From: Aquimarina sp. Aq107
GTDB lineage: Bacteria > Bacteroidota > Bacteroidia > Flavobacteriales > Flavobacteriaceae
Direction of reading: 5' to 3'
DNA: 64,000 bases
Assembly: GCF_943733665.1 (NCBI RefSeq)
Contig: NZ_OX030782.1
Location: 2,506,501-2,570,500 of the forward strand
The notes below the pieces were generated by a model that saw only the letters and a list, made by a program, of their open reading frames with translations, was not told the DNA's origin and searched no databases. Shown in pieces: positions 27,419-37,509 of this stretch (positions are counted from its first letter, which is position 1; every line of letters begins with the position of its first letter). The translations under genes were made by a program, and so were the position numbers.

Positions 27419-27955
27419 ATGAATTCATATTTATTTCAATCAGAGAGACTTGGTTTCCGAAACTGGGATGTTAGTGACGTAGATGTCTTTTTTAGTGAAA
27501 TCAATAACGATGACGATGTCATGGAATTCTTCCCGTTTAAACCTACACGAGAACAAACAAAAGAATTTATTTTACGTATGCAACATATGTATAGTAAAAT
27601 CGGTTTTTGTTATTTCGCAGTAGACTTATTAGAAACTAAAAAATTAATTGGTTTTATCGGTCTTAGCGAACAAACTTACATAAAAGAACTAGGAACTTTT
27701 GTTGATATTGGTTGGAGACTTAAAAAATCAGTTTGGAGAAAAGGATATGCTACAGAAGGTGCAGTAGCTTGTTTACAATACGGTTTTAAACATCTAGGGT
27801 TGAATACAATTTATTCGGTAGCTTCTGAGACAAATATAAACTCCATTGCTGTAATGAAGAAAATTGGAATGCAACAAATTAAAACATTTGATCACCCCAA
27901 ATTAGTTAACTATCCTGATTTAGTATCTTGTGTTTTGTTTTCTGTAACTTCATAA
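27419..27955 (+). CDS. GNAT-family N-acetyltransferase (RimJ/RimL type)
   Basis: 178 residues. It starts with the RimJ-like strand SERLGFRNWDVSDVDVFF, has an acceptor loop (DDDVMEFFPFKPTREQTKEFI) and the acetyl-CoA-binding segment WRKGYATEGA, and ends with SVASETNINSIAVMKKIGM. Such enzymes acetylate protein N-termini or small amines. A GTG at 27413 two codons earlier is an alternative start. It is followed 11 bp later by the SnoaL-like gene. Confidence 0.9.
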   Translation: MNSYLFQSERLGFRNWDVSDVDVFFSEINNDDDVMEFFPFKPTREQTKEFILRMQHMYSKIGFCYFAVDLLETKKLIGFIGLSEQTYIKELGTFVDIGWRLKKSVWRKGYATEGAVACLQYGFKHLGLNTIYSVASETNINSIAVMKKIGMQQIKTFDHPKLVNYPDLVSCVLFSVTS

Positions 27956-27966
27956 ATTATTCTATT

Positions 27967-28506
27967 ATGTCTTCTAAAAACTACTCCTTATTTTTAGTTA
28001 TTGCTTTTCTAATAATTGTTTTTCAATCCTATGGACAAGAAGAATTATTCCACCAAAAGATTAATCAAGATATGTATGGTAATTTTTCTGAAGCCTTTAA
28101 AAATTTAGATTATTCTTTATTTGCTTCTATTCATAGTAAGGAAATGATCAGAATATCTGGAAGTGGAGGAGAAATTAAAAAAGTGCAAGATTACCTAAAT
28201 GGTTATAAAAAAAGATGGAAGAATCCAAAAACAACTGTTTCAATTATAAATTTTAGACTGTTAGAAAGGATAACTTCAGATACTTTAGTTTCTGATCGTG
28301 GAATATATAGAGCATCATATACCAATGACAAAAACGAAAAGAAATTTTTCTATGGAAAGTTTCATGTATTACTACGACTAGAAAATAATACTTGGAAGAT
28401 ACTAATCGATTATGACTCTGATGAAAAAGGTACCATAAACCAGCAATCTTATGATGCAGCTTTTTCTCTTTCAAACTATAAAAAATATTGGGAAAACAAG
28501 AATTAA
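27967..28506 (+). CDS. Secreted SnoaL/DUF4440-like (NTF2-fold) protein
   Basis: 179 residues from the ATG at 27967. An upstream in-frame Met at 27928 lies in the preceding gene and would destroy the signal peptide. After the signal (ends SYGQ) the sequence shows the NTF2-like pattern: an amphipathic helix with FKNLDYSLFASIHSKEMIRIS, then strands ending in NNTWKILIDYDSDEKG. The fold is often a small-molecule binding or isomerase scaffold, and activity cannot be stated. It may be cotranscribed with the acetyltransferase. Confidence 0.8.
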   Translation: MSSKNYSLFLVIAFLIIVFQSYGQEELFHQKINQDMYGNFSEAFKNLDYSLFASIHSKEMIRISGSGGEIKKVQDYLNGYKKRWKNPKTTVSIINFRLLERITSDTLVSDRGIYRASYTNDKNEKKFFYGKFHVLLRLENNTWKILIDYDSDEKGTINQQSYDAAFSLSNYKKYWENKN

Positions 28507-28552
28507 TGGTTTCTTTCTGATACAATTAATAAATTATCTCGTTACTTATTAT

Positions 28553-29071
28553 ATGAAAAAAATAAATCGAAAAATAAGAATTCTACTTATACTATCTCTA
28601 ATAATGCTTAACATAGGTTGTGATCAAATTTCTAAAACCATGGTAAGACAGACCATCGCTCCTGACCAAAAAATTGAAGTGTTTAAAGATAATTTTATTT
28701 TGACCAAAGTAGAAAACAGTGGTGCAGCTTATAGTCTGGGGTCTGATTTAGCACCTTTATTAAAGATTATTTTATTACAAATACTTCCAGTAATTGTATT
28801 AATATTTTTATTACGACTAATATTAATCAAAACTAACTACTCTAAAGAAACTATATTAGGTTTTACATTTATTATTGGTGGTGGTATAGGTAATCTATAT
28901 GATCGCATTATACATGGATCTGTTACAGATTTTATGATTATGGATTTGGGTATTATAAAAACTGAAATATTTAATATGGCAGATGTTTCTATAATGATAG
29001 GATCATTTATCATTATTATCGTATCCATTTTTAGTAAACAAAGTTCTTTTTTTAAAGAAGTAAACAATTAA
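28553..29071 (+). CDS. lspA: Lipoprotein signal peptidase (short LspA paralogue)
   Basis: 172 residues from the ATG at 28553; the longer in-frame extension overlaps the previous gene and is not family-like. Four transmembrane helices are visible. All signature boxes are present: CDQISKTMV, the VENSGAAYS box, GNLYDR with catalytic D117, and FNMADVSI with catalytic D144. It should cleave the signal peptide of diacylglyceryl-modified prolipoproteins in the inner membrane. Flavobacterial housekeeping LspA is usually longer, around 200 residues, so this could be a second copy. It is 1 bp ahead of an AhpD-like gene, not of an ileS-type gene. Confidence 0.88.
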   Translation: MKKINRKIRILLILSLIMLNIGCDQISKTMVRQTIAPDQKIEVFKDNFILTKVENSGAAYSLGSDLAPLLKIILLQILPVIVLIFLLRLILIKTNYSKETILGFTFIIGGGIGNLYDRIIHGSVTDFMIMDLGIIKTEIFNMADVSIMIGSFIIIIVSIFSKQSSFFKEVNN

Positions 29072-29072
29072 T

Positions 29073-29678
29073 ATGAGTTGGATTAAAGAAATCTCATTCG
29101 AAAATGCTACTGGTCAGTTAAAACGAATATATGATCGGGTCAAAGGACCGAACAATAATATTGATAATGTACTATCAATACATAGTCTAAGACCTCATAC
29201 ACTAGTTGGACATATGGGATTATACAAAAATGTATTGCACAATGCCAATAATACCTTGCCTAAGTGGTATTTAGAAACACTTGGCGTATATGTAAGTAAT
29301 TTAAATCAATGCGAGTACTGTGTAGAGCATCATGCTGCAGGTTTAAAACGTTTGTTAAAGGATAATACTAAATACGATATGGTGATTGATTCTATTAAAA
29401 AGAACCAAATGGATCTTGTATTTAGTGATCAGTATTTAGAAGGAATACGATATGCTTACAAATTGACATTATCGCACAGCACTATAACCCAATCTGATAT
29501 CGAAAATCTTAGAAATCATAAACTAACAGATGGAGAAATATTAGAAATTAATCAAGTAGTAAGTTATTTCAATTATGTAAATAGAACCGTAGTTGGGCTT
29601 GGAGTTAATACAAAAGGAGATATCATTGGTTTATCTCCTAATGATAATGATGATCCAGAAAACTGGGGACATTCGTAA
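29073..29678 (+). CDS. Carboxymuconolactone decarboxylase/AhpD-like peroxidase-related protein
   Basis: 201 residues. The all-helical AhpD fold carries the active site C-x-x-C-x-x-x-H in NQCEYCVEHHAAGLK (residues about 79-93), preceded by PKWYLETLGVYVS. AhpD-like proteins act in thiol-based peroxide reduction, with the two cysteines forming the redox disulfide. The start is immediately after the lspA stop, so the two genes form an operon whose joint purpose is not obvious. Confidence 0.9.
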   Translation: MSWIKEISFENATGQLKRIYDRVKGPNNNIDNVLSIHSLRPHTLVGHMGLYKNVLHNANNTLPKWYLETLGVYVSNLNQCEYCVEHHAAGLKRLLKDNTKYDMVIDSIKKNQMDLVFSDQYLEGIRYAYKLTLSHSTITQSDIENLRNHKLTDGEILEINQVVSYFNYVNRTVVGLGVNTKGDIIGLSPNDNDDPENWGHS

Positions 29679-29851
29679 AAAAAAGAGATGGTATGATACT
29701 ATCCATAGAACTTACAAATAATCCCTTTACACATTTTTTATGTAAAAAATTAAAGGGGTTACTAGTATACACTTTGTTTAATACCAACACTCTTACTACA
29801 GAATTAATTTGAATGGTATCTGGCTTGATAAATTTATCTTCTAATCAAAAA

Positions 29852-29880
29852 CCCCCCTAAATTGAAAAAATAAAGGGGGA
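29852..29880 (-). terminator. Terminator for the 29956-33204 gene
   Basis: On the minus strand a C-rich arm and a G-rich arm (five to six G:C pairs) surround an AT-rich loop and run into five T residues. A weaker imperfect repeat at about 29720-29760 (CCCTTTA with TAAAGGG) follows the AhpD-like gene and may end the opposite transcript. The 277-bp region contains no convincing ORF. Confidence 0.75.
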
Positions 29881-29955
29881 TATTCTTATTTAAAAATTTA
29901 ATTACATCAACAAAATGGAAACAAGTCCAAGCTTTCGAAATGTAAGCAACTATTC

Positions 29956-32900
29956 TTAATTCTTAATTAATCCTTGGCCTTCTATCCAAGGTGCACCAGC
30001 AATTTTTAACTCATTCTCAAGCGCTGGTAACGTAGAATCTATAATGGGTTGTAATTTAGCTTTCACTTTCTTTAACTGACTCAGCACTGTTTTTAAGAAA
30101 GTCTTATGTTCTTCTGTTGGACCATATGTATTACCCAAAAATCTTCCTAATGAACCGCCATTACTAGCAGTAGGATTAGATCGCTCTCCAATTTGATCCT
30201 TTATTTTATCACCGTTAAGTTCTTTATCAATGTCTAGTAAAGCTATTTTAGTTTCATTTAACCTCTTATACAAGTCATCAGATGAAGTAGTTGCTTTATT
30301 GAAAGCTCTTAACATAGCAGCAACTGTTTGTTGGCTCCTTGATAATGAGATATTGGTTGCGGTTAAATCCTGTTGGAATGCAAAGGTAGCTTCTCTAAAC
30401 TTATCCATTTCTTCATATGGTTGTCTAGGTAATGCCCCTTCAAACAAAGGAGTTACATTAAACGATTCCGGACCTTGTAATACGGTAGTTACACCATCAA
30501 TTCGCTTTAATAATGTCACCGTATAATTTCCTGGTGTAACCATAATTCCTCCTCTACGAAATCCACCACGAGTATTTCGTGGTGTTCTCAAACGTTCTCC
30601 ATTTTTACGAGGATAGGTTAAATTCCAGTTAACACGGTTAAAACCTTTTTTGTTCGTGCCTTTTACAGTATTTACTATCTTTCCATTTTCATCTTTGATA
30701 ACCAATTGCAATAAAGGACCATCCTGTCTTTCTTCATCTTCAAGAGCTTTCCATCCAGGAAATTTAGCATTTCCTTTTTTTTCTTTTTGTTTTCTTATCT
30801 CTTTTTTAGACTTGATTTTAGCTGGCATATAATACGTAAAATTAGCCCCAAAGGGTGGATTTTTAGCAATCCATTCTGCATCACCTTGACTGCCAACTCT
30901 ACTTGCTTGTCGATACCAATCTACTTTCTTAACAGGGAATAAAGTAGCTTCTGTAGTATTCATACTTTTATTAAAGTTACGTAATGGCGTAATGTCATCC
31001 AAAATAAATATTCCTCTACCAAATGAACCTGCTACCAAATCGTTTTCGCGTCTTTGGATTGTGATATCTCTAATTGGAATTGTTGGCATCCCTCCTTCTA
31101 ATTTAGTCCAACTAACACCGCCATTAGAAGTAAAGTAAACTCCGAACTCAGTCGCAGCAAACAATAAATCTTTCTTAACATGATCCTGAACTAATCGCCA
31201 AATCAGTAATTTATTTGGCAAGTTCCCATTAATTAATGTCCAAGTTTTTCCTTTATCACTACTTTTTATAATATAAGGTTTATAGTCACCATATTTATGA
31301 TTATCCAACGCAGCATAAACTACATTAGCATCAAAAAGGTCTGCCCGTACATCATTAACAAAAGGAGTCGTAGGTAATCCTTTAATTGTATTTAGTGTAA
31401 TTTTTCTCCAAGAAGCACCTCCATCTTCTGTTACCTGAATTAAACCATCATCTGTACCTGCATACAACAATCCTTCTTGTTTTGGAGATTCTGCTAATGA
31501 GGTAATTGTATTATAATTAGACATTGCATAAACATCCCAGGCATTATCCCAACTCTGTGGTTTATCATAATACGGAAAAGTAACACGTTCTTGATTCAGC
31601 GTTAAATCTTTGGATATAGGTTCCCAACCATCTCCTCTATTTTCTGATTTCCAGACACGTTGAGAAGCAAAATAAAGTCTTTTGGGATTATGTGTACTTA
31701 CTACGATAGGAGCATCCCAATTAAAACGTTCAAATGGATCACCTTCTCTTGCTTGAGGTTGAATAAAGACAGTCTCTCTTGTTTTACTATCTATTCGCCA
31801 CAGAGCACCCTGTTGGAATTCTCCATACGTTATATCTGGATTTCCAGGTTCCGTAGCAGTCTGCGCCCCATCTGCCCCTAATGTTTTCCACCAATCTGCA
31901 CTTGCGATACCATTAGAAATAATAGTTCTAGATGGTCCTCCATGAGATCCATTGTCCTGAGTACCTCCATAAACATTATAGAAAGGTAGAGCATCATCTA
32001 CCGCTATTTTAAAATATTGCGTAATTGGTAAATTTCTAACATATTTCCAACTTTTGGTATGATCAAAACTTTCATATAAACCACCATCAGTTCCGATTAA
32101 TAAATAATTAGGGTCAGATTTTTTAAAAACCAAAGCATGACTATCACTATGCTGATTAGATCTAGGCATATTCGTGAATGTTTTCCCGTGATCTCGTGAA
32201 ATCAAAGCACTATTATTCATCATAAAAAGTGTTCCTTCCTGATGAGGAGATGCAATTAATTCTTGATAATAATGAGGTCCAGTACCTCCAGAAACAGCAT
32301 CTGATTGTTTACGCCAAGTTGTACCTCCATTAGCAGACATATATACACCTCCTTTTCTTCTATCTAATTCGATAGCTGCATAAATAACTTCAGCATTAAA
32401 TGGAGACATTGCTAATCCTATTTTACCAAGATTTGATTTAGGAATTCCATTCTTGAGTGGTTGCCAAGTTTCTCCTCCATCGGTACTTTTATGAAGCCCC
32501 GATCCAGGACCACCTCCTAAATAACCAGCGACTGTTCTATGTCTTTGCCAAGTTGCTGCATACAAAACATCTGGATTATTTGGATCTATAAGCATATCAG
32601 TAGCACCAACCCATTCTTGATCTCCAAGTGTACGCTTCCATGTTTTTCCGCCATCACTTGTTTTAAAAACACCTCGATCACCACCCTTACTCCAAAGTGG
32701 ACCTTGGGAAGCGACCCATATAATATCAGAATTTTCAGGATGAATAATAATCTTAGAAATATGTTCAGAGTTTTCTAAACCCATATTTTTCCATGTTTTA
32801 CCGTCATTATGACTTACATAAATACCATCACCAAAACCTACGTGACGTCCACCAACGTTTTCTCCGGTACCAACCCAGATCGTGTTAGGATTATTAGCAT

Positions 32901-33204
32901 CAATAGTGACACATCCTATAGAGTATACCTTTTGTTTATCAAATAAAGGAGTCCAAGTTGTTCCAGAGTTTGAAGTTTTCCATACACCACCTGATCCTAC
33001 AGCTACGTACCATATGTTTTCATTTTCTGGATGAATAGCTATATCTGCTATTCTTCCTGAGGTCATAGCTGGACCAATATTTCTAAATGCTAATCCACTA
33101 AATGGATTTTTGGATTTCTCTTTAGGTTTTTCTTGAGAATGTACATTAAAAGTTATGCTAAATGTTACTACAAAAAGCATAATGAATTTGAAAAAAAGAT
33201 TCAT
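29956..33204 (-). CDS. Large secreted sortilin/BNR-type beta-propeller protein
   Basis: 1082 residues. A signal peptide is followed by a propeller region (about 35-720) with at least ten Asp-box/BNR motifs of the S-x-D-x-G-x-T-W type, for example SGGDRGVFKTSDGGKTWKR and STDGGETWQ. A C-terminal beta-rich part has NWNLTYPRKNGERLRTP and PGNYTVTLLKR. This is the VPS10/sortilin-like family, frequent in marine Bacteroidota and often labelled glycosyl hydrolase. No glycosidase site is evident. It lacks a type IX C-terminal domain, so it is probably periplasmic or membrane-associated. Confidence 0.9.
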   Translation of the reverse strand: MNLFFKFIMLFVVTFSITFNVHSQEKPKEKSKNPFSGLAFRNIGPAMTSGRIADIAIHPENENIWYVAVGSGGVWKTSNSGTTWTPLFDKQKVYSIGCVTIDANNPNTIWVGTGENVGGRHVGFGDGIYVSHNDGKTWKNMGLENSEHISKIIIHPENSDIIWVASQGPLWSKGGDRGVFKTSDGGKTWKRTLGDQEWVGATDMLIDPNNPDVLYAATWQRHRTVAGYLGGGPGSGLHKSTDGGETWQPLKNGIPKSNLGKIGLAMSPFNAEVIYAAIELDRRKGGVYMSANGGTTWRKQSDAVSGGTGPHYYQELIASPHQEGTLFMMNNSALISRDHGKTFTNMPRSNQHSDSHALVFKKSDPNYLLIGTDGGLYESFDHTKSWKYVRNLPITQYFKIAVDDALPFYNVYGGTQDNGSHGGPSRTIISNGIASADWWKTLGADGAQTATEPGNPDITYGEFQQGALWRIDSKTRETVFIQPQAREGDPFERFNWDAPIVVSTHNPKRLYFASQRVWKSENRGDGWEPISKDLTLNQERVTFPYYDKPQSWDNAWDVYAMSNYNTITSLAESPKQEGLLYAGTDDGLIQVTEDGGASWRKITLNTIKGLPTTPFVNDVRADLFDANVVYAALDNHKYGDYKPYIIKSSDKGKTWTLINGNLPNKLLIWRLVQDHVKKDLLFAATEFGVYFTSNGGVSWTKLEGGMPTIPIRDITIQRRENDLVAGSFGRGIFILDDITPLRNFNKSMNTTEATLFPVKKVDWYRQASRVGSQGDAEWIAKNPPFGANFTYYMPAKIKSKKEIRKQKEKKGNAKFPGWKALEDEERQDGPLLQLVIKDENGKIVNTVKGTNKKGFNRVNWNLTYPRKNGERLRTPRNTRGGFRRGGIMVTPGNYTVTLLKRIDGVTTVLQGPESFNVTPLFEGALPRQPYEEMDKFREATFAFQQDLTATNISLSRSQQTVAAMLRAFNKATTSSDDLYKRLNETKIALLDIDKELNGDKIKDQIGERSNPTASNGGSLGRFLGNTYGPTEEHKTFLKTVLSQLKKVKAKLQPIIDSTLPALENELKIAGAPWIEGQGLIKN

Positions 33205-33385
33205 TTGTGTGAGTTATTTTGGTTTTATTAGTTGAATAAAATATGCTGCTGAAAAGAAGCGGATCTGAAATTACAAAATAAGTATTAAGGATCTCTTGGA
33301 CACCTTAAAATTTAAGAATACTTTCACTTCCTATGGTATATGTCTGGTCCTGTAGGAAAAAGAAACTTAAAATCATTCTTACAAA

Positions 33386-33414
33386 AAAATGCGTGACATC
33401 TAGCCACGCATTTT
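33386..33414 (-). terminator. Intrinsic terminator for glyA
   Basis: A 10-bp perfect stem (AAAATGCGTG with CACGCATTTT) and a 9-nt loop; on the minus strand a run of seven T residues follows. It lies 27 bp beyond the glyA stop. Confidence 0.88.
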
Positions 33415-33440
33415 AAAAATACATCTTTTTAAGAATTATA

Positions 33441-34715
33441 TTATACCACAAATAATGGTTTATCAGCCATCATTGCATTTACATCGTTTGCTATATTGTG
33501 CAATTCTTCTTCGTTCTCTACATTATTTATAACTCTATCAATCAATTCTACGATTGCCAGCATATCATCTTCCTTTAATCCACGTGTAGTAACAGCAGCA
33601 ACACCAATACGGATACCAGAAGTTACAAATGGTGATTTATCATCAAAAGGAACCATATTTTTATTCACAGTAATTTCTGCAACTCCCAATGCTTCTTCTG
33701 CTTGCTTTCCTGTTACATTTTTATTTCTAAGATCAATCAACATCATATGGTTGTCAGTACCTGAAGAAATCACTTCATATCCCTTCTTTACAAATGCATC
33801 TGCCATAGTAGCCGCATTTTTCTTTACCTGAATAATATAGTGTAAAAACTCATCAGTTAATGCTTCTCCAAAAGCAATTGCTTTTGCTGCAATAATATGT
33901 TCTAAAGGACCACCTTGATTTCCTGGGAATACGGCACTATCAAGTAGAGAAGACATCATTCTTTTCTTCCCACTCTTAAGAGTAATTCCAAAGGGATTTT
34001 CAAAATCTTTCCCCATTAATATTAGTCCACCTCTTGGTCCTCTTAATGTCTTATGCGTTGTAGTAGTTACAACATGACAGTGAGGAATAGGATCTGCTAT
34101 TACTCCTTTAGCAATCATCCCAGAAGGATGTGCTATATCTGCTAATAAAATAGCTCCTACACTATCTGCAATCTCTCTAAATCTTTTGTAATCAATCTCT
34201 CTAGAATATGCAGAAGCTCCAGCTATAATTAACTGTGGCTTTTCTGCAGTAGCAATTTCTTGAATTTTATCATAGTTCAATCTCCCAGTCTCCTTCTCTA
34301 CTCCATAAAAAACAGGATTGTATAATTTACCAGAAAAGTTTACAGGAGATCCATGAGTAAGATGTCCTCCATGAGAAAGATCAAATCCTAATATTTTATC
34401 TCCAGGTTTTAAACAAGCGTGATACACTGCTGTATTTGCCTGTGATCCAGAATGTGGTTGTACATTTGCATATTCGGCTCCGAACAATTCCTTAGCACGA
34501 TCAATTGCAATTTGTTCTACTATATCTACTACAGAGCATCCTCCATAATAACGCTTACCAGGGTACCCTTCTGCGTATTTATTTGTTAATACCGAACCGG
34601 CAGCTTCCATTACTTGTTCACTTACAAAATTCTCTGAAGCAATCAATTCTAATCCATTAATCTGACGCTCTTTTTCGTCCTGTATTAAATCAAAAATCTG
34701 TTCGTCGCGTTGCAT
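33441..34715 (-). CDS. glyA: Serine hydroxymethyltransferase
   Basis: 424 residues, the standard bacterial length. The PLP lysine is K222 in [16 protein letters not shown]. Other hallmarks are [38 protein letters not shown] and HPSGMIAKG. It interconverts serine and glycine while charging tetrahydrofolate with a one-carbon unit in the cytoplasm. It is monocistronic and divergent from fahA, with 204 bp between them that hold no gene. Confidence 0.97.
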   Translation of the reverse strand: MQRDEQIFDLIQDEKERQINGLELIASENFVSEQVMEAAGSVLTNKYAEGYPGKRYYGGCSVVDIVEQIAIDRAKELFGAEYANVQPHSGSQANTAVYHACLKPGDKILGFDLSHGGHLTHGSPVNFSGKLYNPVFYGVEKETGRLNYDKIQEIATAEKPQLIIAGASAYSREIDYKRFREIADSVGAILLADIAHPSGMIAKGVIADPIPHCHVVTTTTHKTLRGPRGGLILMGKDFENPFGITLKSGKKRMMSSLLDSAVFPGNQGGPLEHIIAAKAIAFGEALTDEFLHYIIQVKKNAATMADAFVKKGYEVISSGTDNHMMLIDLRNKNVTGKQAEEALGVAEITVNKNMVPFDDKSPFVTSGIRIGVAAVTTRGLKEDDMLAIVELIDRVINNVENEEELHNIANDVNAMMADKPLFVV

Positions 34716-34919
34716 GTTTATTCTTTTATAAAATAGATGCCCAAAAATAGGAACAATCCTTAAAATAAGTTAATGGAATATTAATAAATATGAACATTTT
34801 CTTCACAATTAGAAATATCACATTTTTTAATTAACTTTCACATAAATAAGATATCTAAAACGTTCTAATATTATATATTTGATCATAAGAAGTACCAACA
34901 ACTTATTAAAAAAACGACA

Positions 34920-36200
34920 ATGCCCATAACTGCAAATAATCCAAATAGAAAAACCTGGATAAAAACTCCAATGAATACGGATTTCCCTATTCAAAACATA
35001 CCTTTTGGAGTCTTTCTTACCAGAGATGATGTAATAACTATAGGAACCAGAATTGGAGACACTGCTATTGATCTTGGCGCTCTTCATCAACTTGGTTATT
35101 TTGATGAAATTCCATTGACCGATGACATATTTTTACAGGATTCTCTAAACGATTTCATCTCTGATGGGAAAAAAACTTGGAGATTAGTTCGTAATAGAAT
35201 AGCGGAAATTTTTGATGCTGAAAATGATGCGTTAAAAACAAATAAAGAACATTGTAAAATTGTACTTTTTACTTTGGATGAAATAGAAATGCAATTACCA
35301 GTTACTGTAGGTGATTATACAGACTTCTATAGTAGTATTGAACATGCTACTAACGTAGGAACTATGTTTAGAGACCCTGATAATGCTTTACTTCCTAATT
35401 GGTTACATATACCAGTCGGATATCACGGTCGTAGTAGTTCTATTATCCCATCAGGAATTCCCGTACATCGCCCACAAGGTCAAAAATTAATCAATGGTAC
35501 AGAAAAACCAATTTTTGGACCATCCAGATTAGTAGATTTCGAATTAGAAATGGCCTTTATTACTACAGATGCTAATCATCTTGGAGAACCCATTCCTATT
35601 GAAGAAGCTGAAGATTATATTTTTGGTTTAGTTTTATTTAATGACTGGAGTGCTAGAGATATTCAGAAATGGGAATATGTTCCTTTAGGTCCCTTCTTAG
35701 CTAAAAACTTTGCTTCCTCAATATCACCGTGGATCGTTACATTAGATGCATTAGAACCATATCGTGTTGCAGGTCCAAAACCTCTTAAAGAACAATTACC
35801 TTATTTACAATATAAAGGAAATAAAAGTTTTGACATTAATCTAGAAGTTGCAATACAACCAGAAAAAGCTAAAGAAACAATTGTTTCTAAAAGTAATTTT
35901 AAACATATGTATTGGAATATGTCTCAGCAATTAGCGCATCACACCATAAACGGATGTCCAGTTAACTCTGGAGATATGATGGGTAGTGGTACGATATCAG
36001 GACCTACTCCAGATTCATATGGTTCTATGCTCGAATTAAGTTGGAGAGGAGAAAAACCTGTACAACTGAAAGAAGGTGGTAGTCGTAAGTTTATCGAAGA
36101 TAATGATACTGTTATTATGCGAGGTCACTGCGAAAAAGATGGTGTAAGAATTGGGTTTGGAGAGGTCTCTACAAAACTACTTCCTGTCTTCAAAAAATAG
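34920..36200 (+). CDS. fahA: Fumarylacetoacetase
   Basis: 426 residues. The N-terminal SH3-like domain is followed by the catalytic FAA hydrolase fold. Hallmarks include VGDYTDFYSSIEHATNVG, the VGYHGRSSS loop with the catalytic His, the metal-binding DFELEMAF and LVLFNDWSARDIQKWEYVPLGPF. It performs the last step of tyrosine degradation, splitting fumarylacetoacetate into fumarate and acetoacetate. The other homogentisate genes are not in the window. It is followed by a good terminator. Confidence 0.95.
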   Translation: MPITANNPNRKTWIKTPMNTDFPIQNIPFGVFLTRDDVITIGTRIGDTAIDLGALHQLGYFDEIPLTDDIFLQDSLNDFISDGKKTWRLVRNRIAEIFDAENDALKTNKEHCKIVLFTLDEIEMQLPVTVGDYTDFYSSIEHATNVGTMFRDPDNALLPNWLHIPVGYHGRSSSIIPSGIPVHRPQGQKLINGTEKPIFGPSRLVDFELEMAFITTDANHLGEPIPIEEAEDYIFGLVLFNDWSARDIQKWEYVPLGPFLAKNFASSISPWIVTLDALEPYRVAGPKPLKEQLPYLQYKGNKSFDINLEVAIQPEKAKETIVSKSNFKHMYWNMSQQLAHHTINGCPVNSGDMMGSGTISGPTPDSYGSMLELSWRGEKPVQLKEGGSRKFIEDNDTVIMRGHCEKDGVRIGFGEVSTKLLPVFKK

Positions 36201-36223
36201 AAAAAACTATCATTATAAAAAAG

Positions 36224-36252
36224 ACCTCAAAATTTACTTTGAGGTTTTTTTG
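36224..36252 (+). terminator. Intrinsic terminator after fahA
   Basis: An 8-bp perfect stem (ACCTCAAA with TTTGAGGT) and a 6-nt loop are followed by a seven-T run about 23 bp after the stop codon. Confidence 0.9.
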
Positions 36253-36302
36253 TTACCTTTTGGCATCAAAATTGAATAGGTGTCCCCCAAACATATTACA
36301 TT

Positions 36303-37490
36303 ATGAAAAGAATTCTACTTTTATTTTTAGTTACCGTTTTTACTTTTTCTTGTGGAGTTAAAAAAGGTGCTTTTGAAAATATTGACTCTGGAAGATATGA
36401 TGAAGCAATTAATACCGCTATAAAAAAACTAAGAGGAAATAAAAACAAAAAAGGAAGACAAGACTATGTACTTATACTAGAAGAAGCTTTCGTAAGAGCT
36501 GTTGATCGTGACATAAATGCTATTACTTTTCTTGAAAAAGAAGGAAATCCAGCTAATCTAGAAAAAATTTATAATTGTTATAATACATTAAAAAATAGAC
36601 AAGAAAGAATTCGTCCATTATTACCTCTTTATCACGTAGAACAAGGACGTAACGCTAATTTTACTTTTGATAATTATGATCAAAGAATTTTAGATACTAA
36701 AGAAAAATTATCTACCTATTTATATGATAGTGCGAAATCACTTTTATCTAACGCTAAAAGAAAATCAGACTATCGTAATGTTTATAATGATTTAATATAT
36801 CTAAATAAGATAAGTCCAAATTATAAAAACACAAATGATTTAATAGAAGAAGCACACTATAAAGGAACTGATTTTGTTAAAGTAGCTATGAAAAACAACA
36901 CCAATGTTATTATACCTAGAAGACTAGAAGATGACTTATTAAATTTTAGTACCTACGGATTAAATGACCTTTGGACAGTGTATCATAATGAGCCACAAAA
37001 TTCGATTCAATATGATTATTTAATGGAAGTTTCTTTTAGAGAAATAAACATTTCACCTGAGCAAATTAGAGAAAGACAATTAGAAAAAGAAAAATTGATA
37101 AAAGATGGATGGGAATACCTTTTAGATGAAAACGATGAATTCGTTCGTGACGAAGAAGGTAATAAAATCAAAGTTGATAAAATGGTTACTGTACGATGTG
37201 AATACTACGAATTCATACAGTTTAAAGAAGTGCAAGTAGCTGGTAATGTTCAATATAAAAACTTAAAAACAAAACAACTACTAGATGCTTTCCCACTATC
37301 TAGCACCTATGTTTTTGAACATGTGTACGCCAATTATAATGGAGATAAGAGAGCTCTAGATGATGATTTAATTCGTTATTTAGGATTACAGGCAGTTCAG
37401 TTTCCTACGAATGAACAGATGGTTTATGACTCTGGACAGGACCTAAAGAATAAGTTAAAAGGTATTATCACAAGATATCGTTTTAATTGA
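36303..37490 (+). CDS. Lipoprotein of unknown function, helical-repeat-like
   Basis: 395 residues with a lipobox (FTFSC, Cys about 17). The body is rich in helices with Tyr/Asn/Lys patterns (DSGRYDEAINTAIKKL, then RIRPLLPLYHVEQGR), suggesting a TPR-like N-terminal solenoid. A mixed C-terminal domain contains the KVDKMVTVRCEYYEFIQ segment. I recognise the flavobacterial pattern but no named family. It ends 19 bp before the Crp/Fnr gene; cotranscription is possible but not shown. Confidence 0.78.
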   Translation: MKRILLLFLVTVFTFSCGVKKGAFENIDSGRYDEAINTAIKKLRGNKNKKGRQDYVLILEEAFVRAVDRDINAITFLEKEGNPANLEKIYNCYNTLKNRQERIRPLLPLYHVEQGRNANFTFDNYDQRILDTKEKLSTYLYDSAKSLLSNAKRKSDYRNVYNDLIYLNKISPNYKNTNDLIEEAHYKGTDFVKVAMKNNTNVIIPRRLEDDLLNFSTYGLNDLWTVYHNEPQNSIQYDYLMEVSFREINISPEQIRERQLEKEKLIKDGWEYLLDENDEFVRDEEGNKIKVDKMVTVRCEYYEFIQFKEVQVAGNVQYKNLKTKQLLDAFPLSSTYVFEHVYANYNGDKRALDDDLIRYLGLQAVQFPTNEQMVYDSGQDLKNKLKGIITRYRFN

Positions 37491-37509
37491 TCAAAAATAA
37501 TTATAACGA

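Noticed and set aside
28451..28552. 34-residue N-terminal extension of LspA
   Set aside because: It overlaps the preceding gene and is not seen in the family; ATG 28553 begins the first membrane helix.
29720..29760. CCCTTTA/TAAAGGG repeat as a strong terminator
   Set aside because: It has a mismatch and an AT-rich loop and no T run at the right place; kept only as a possible weak signal.
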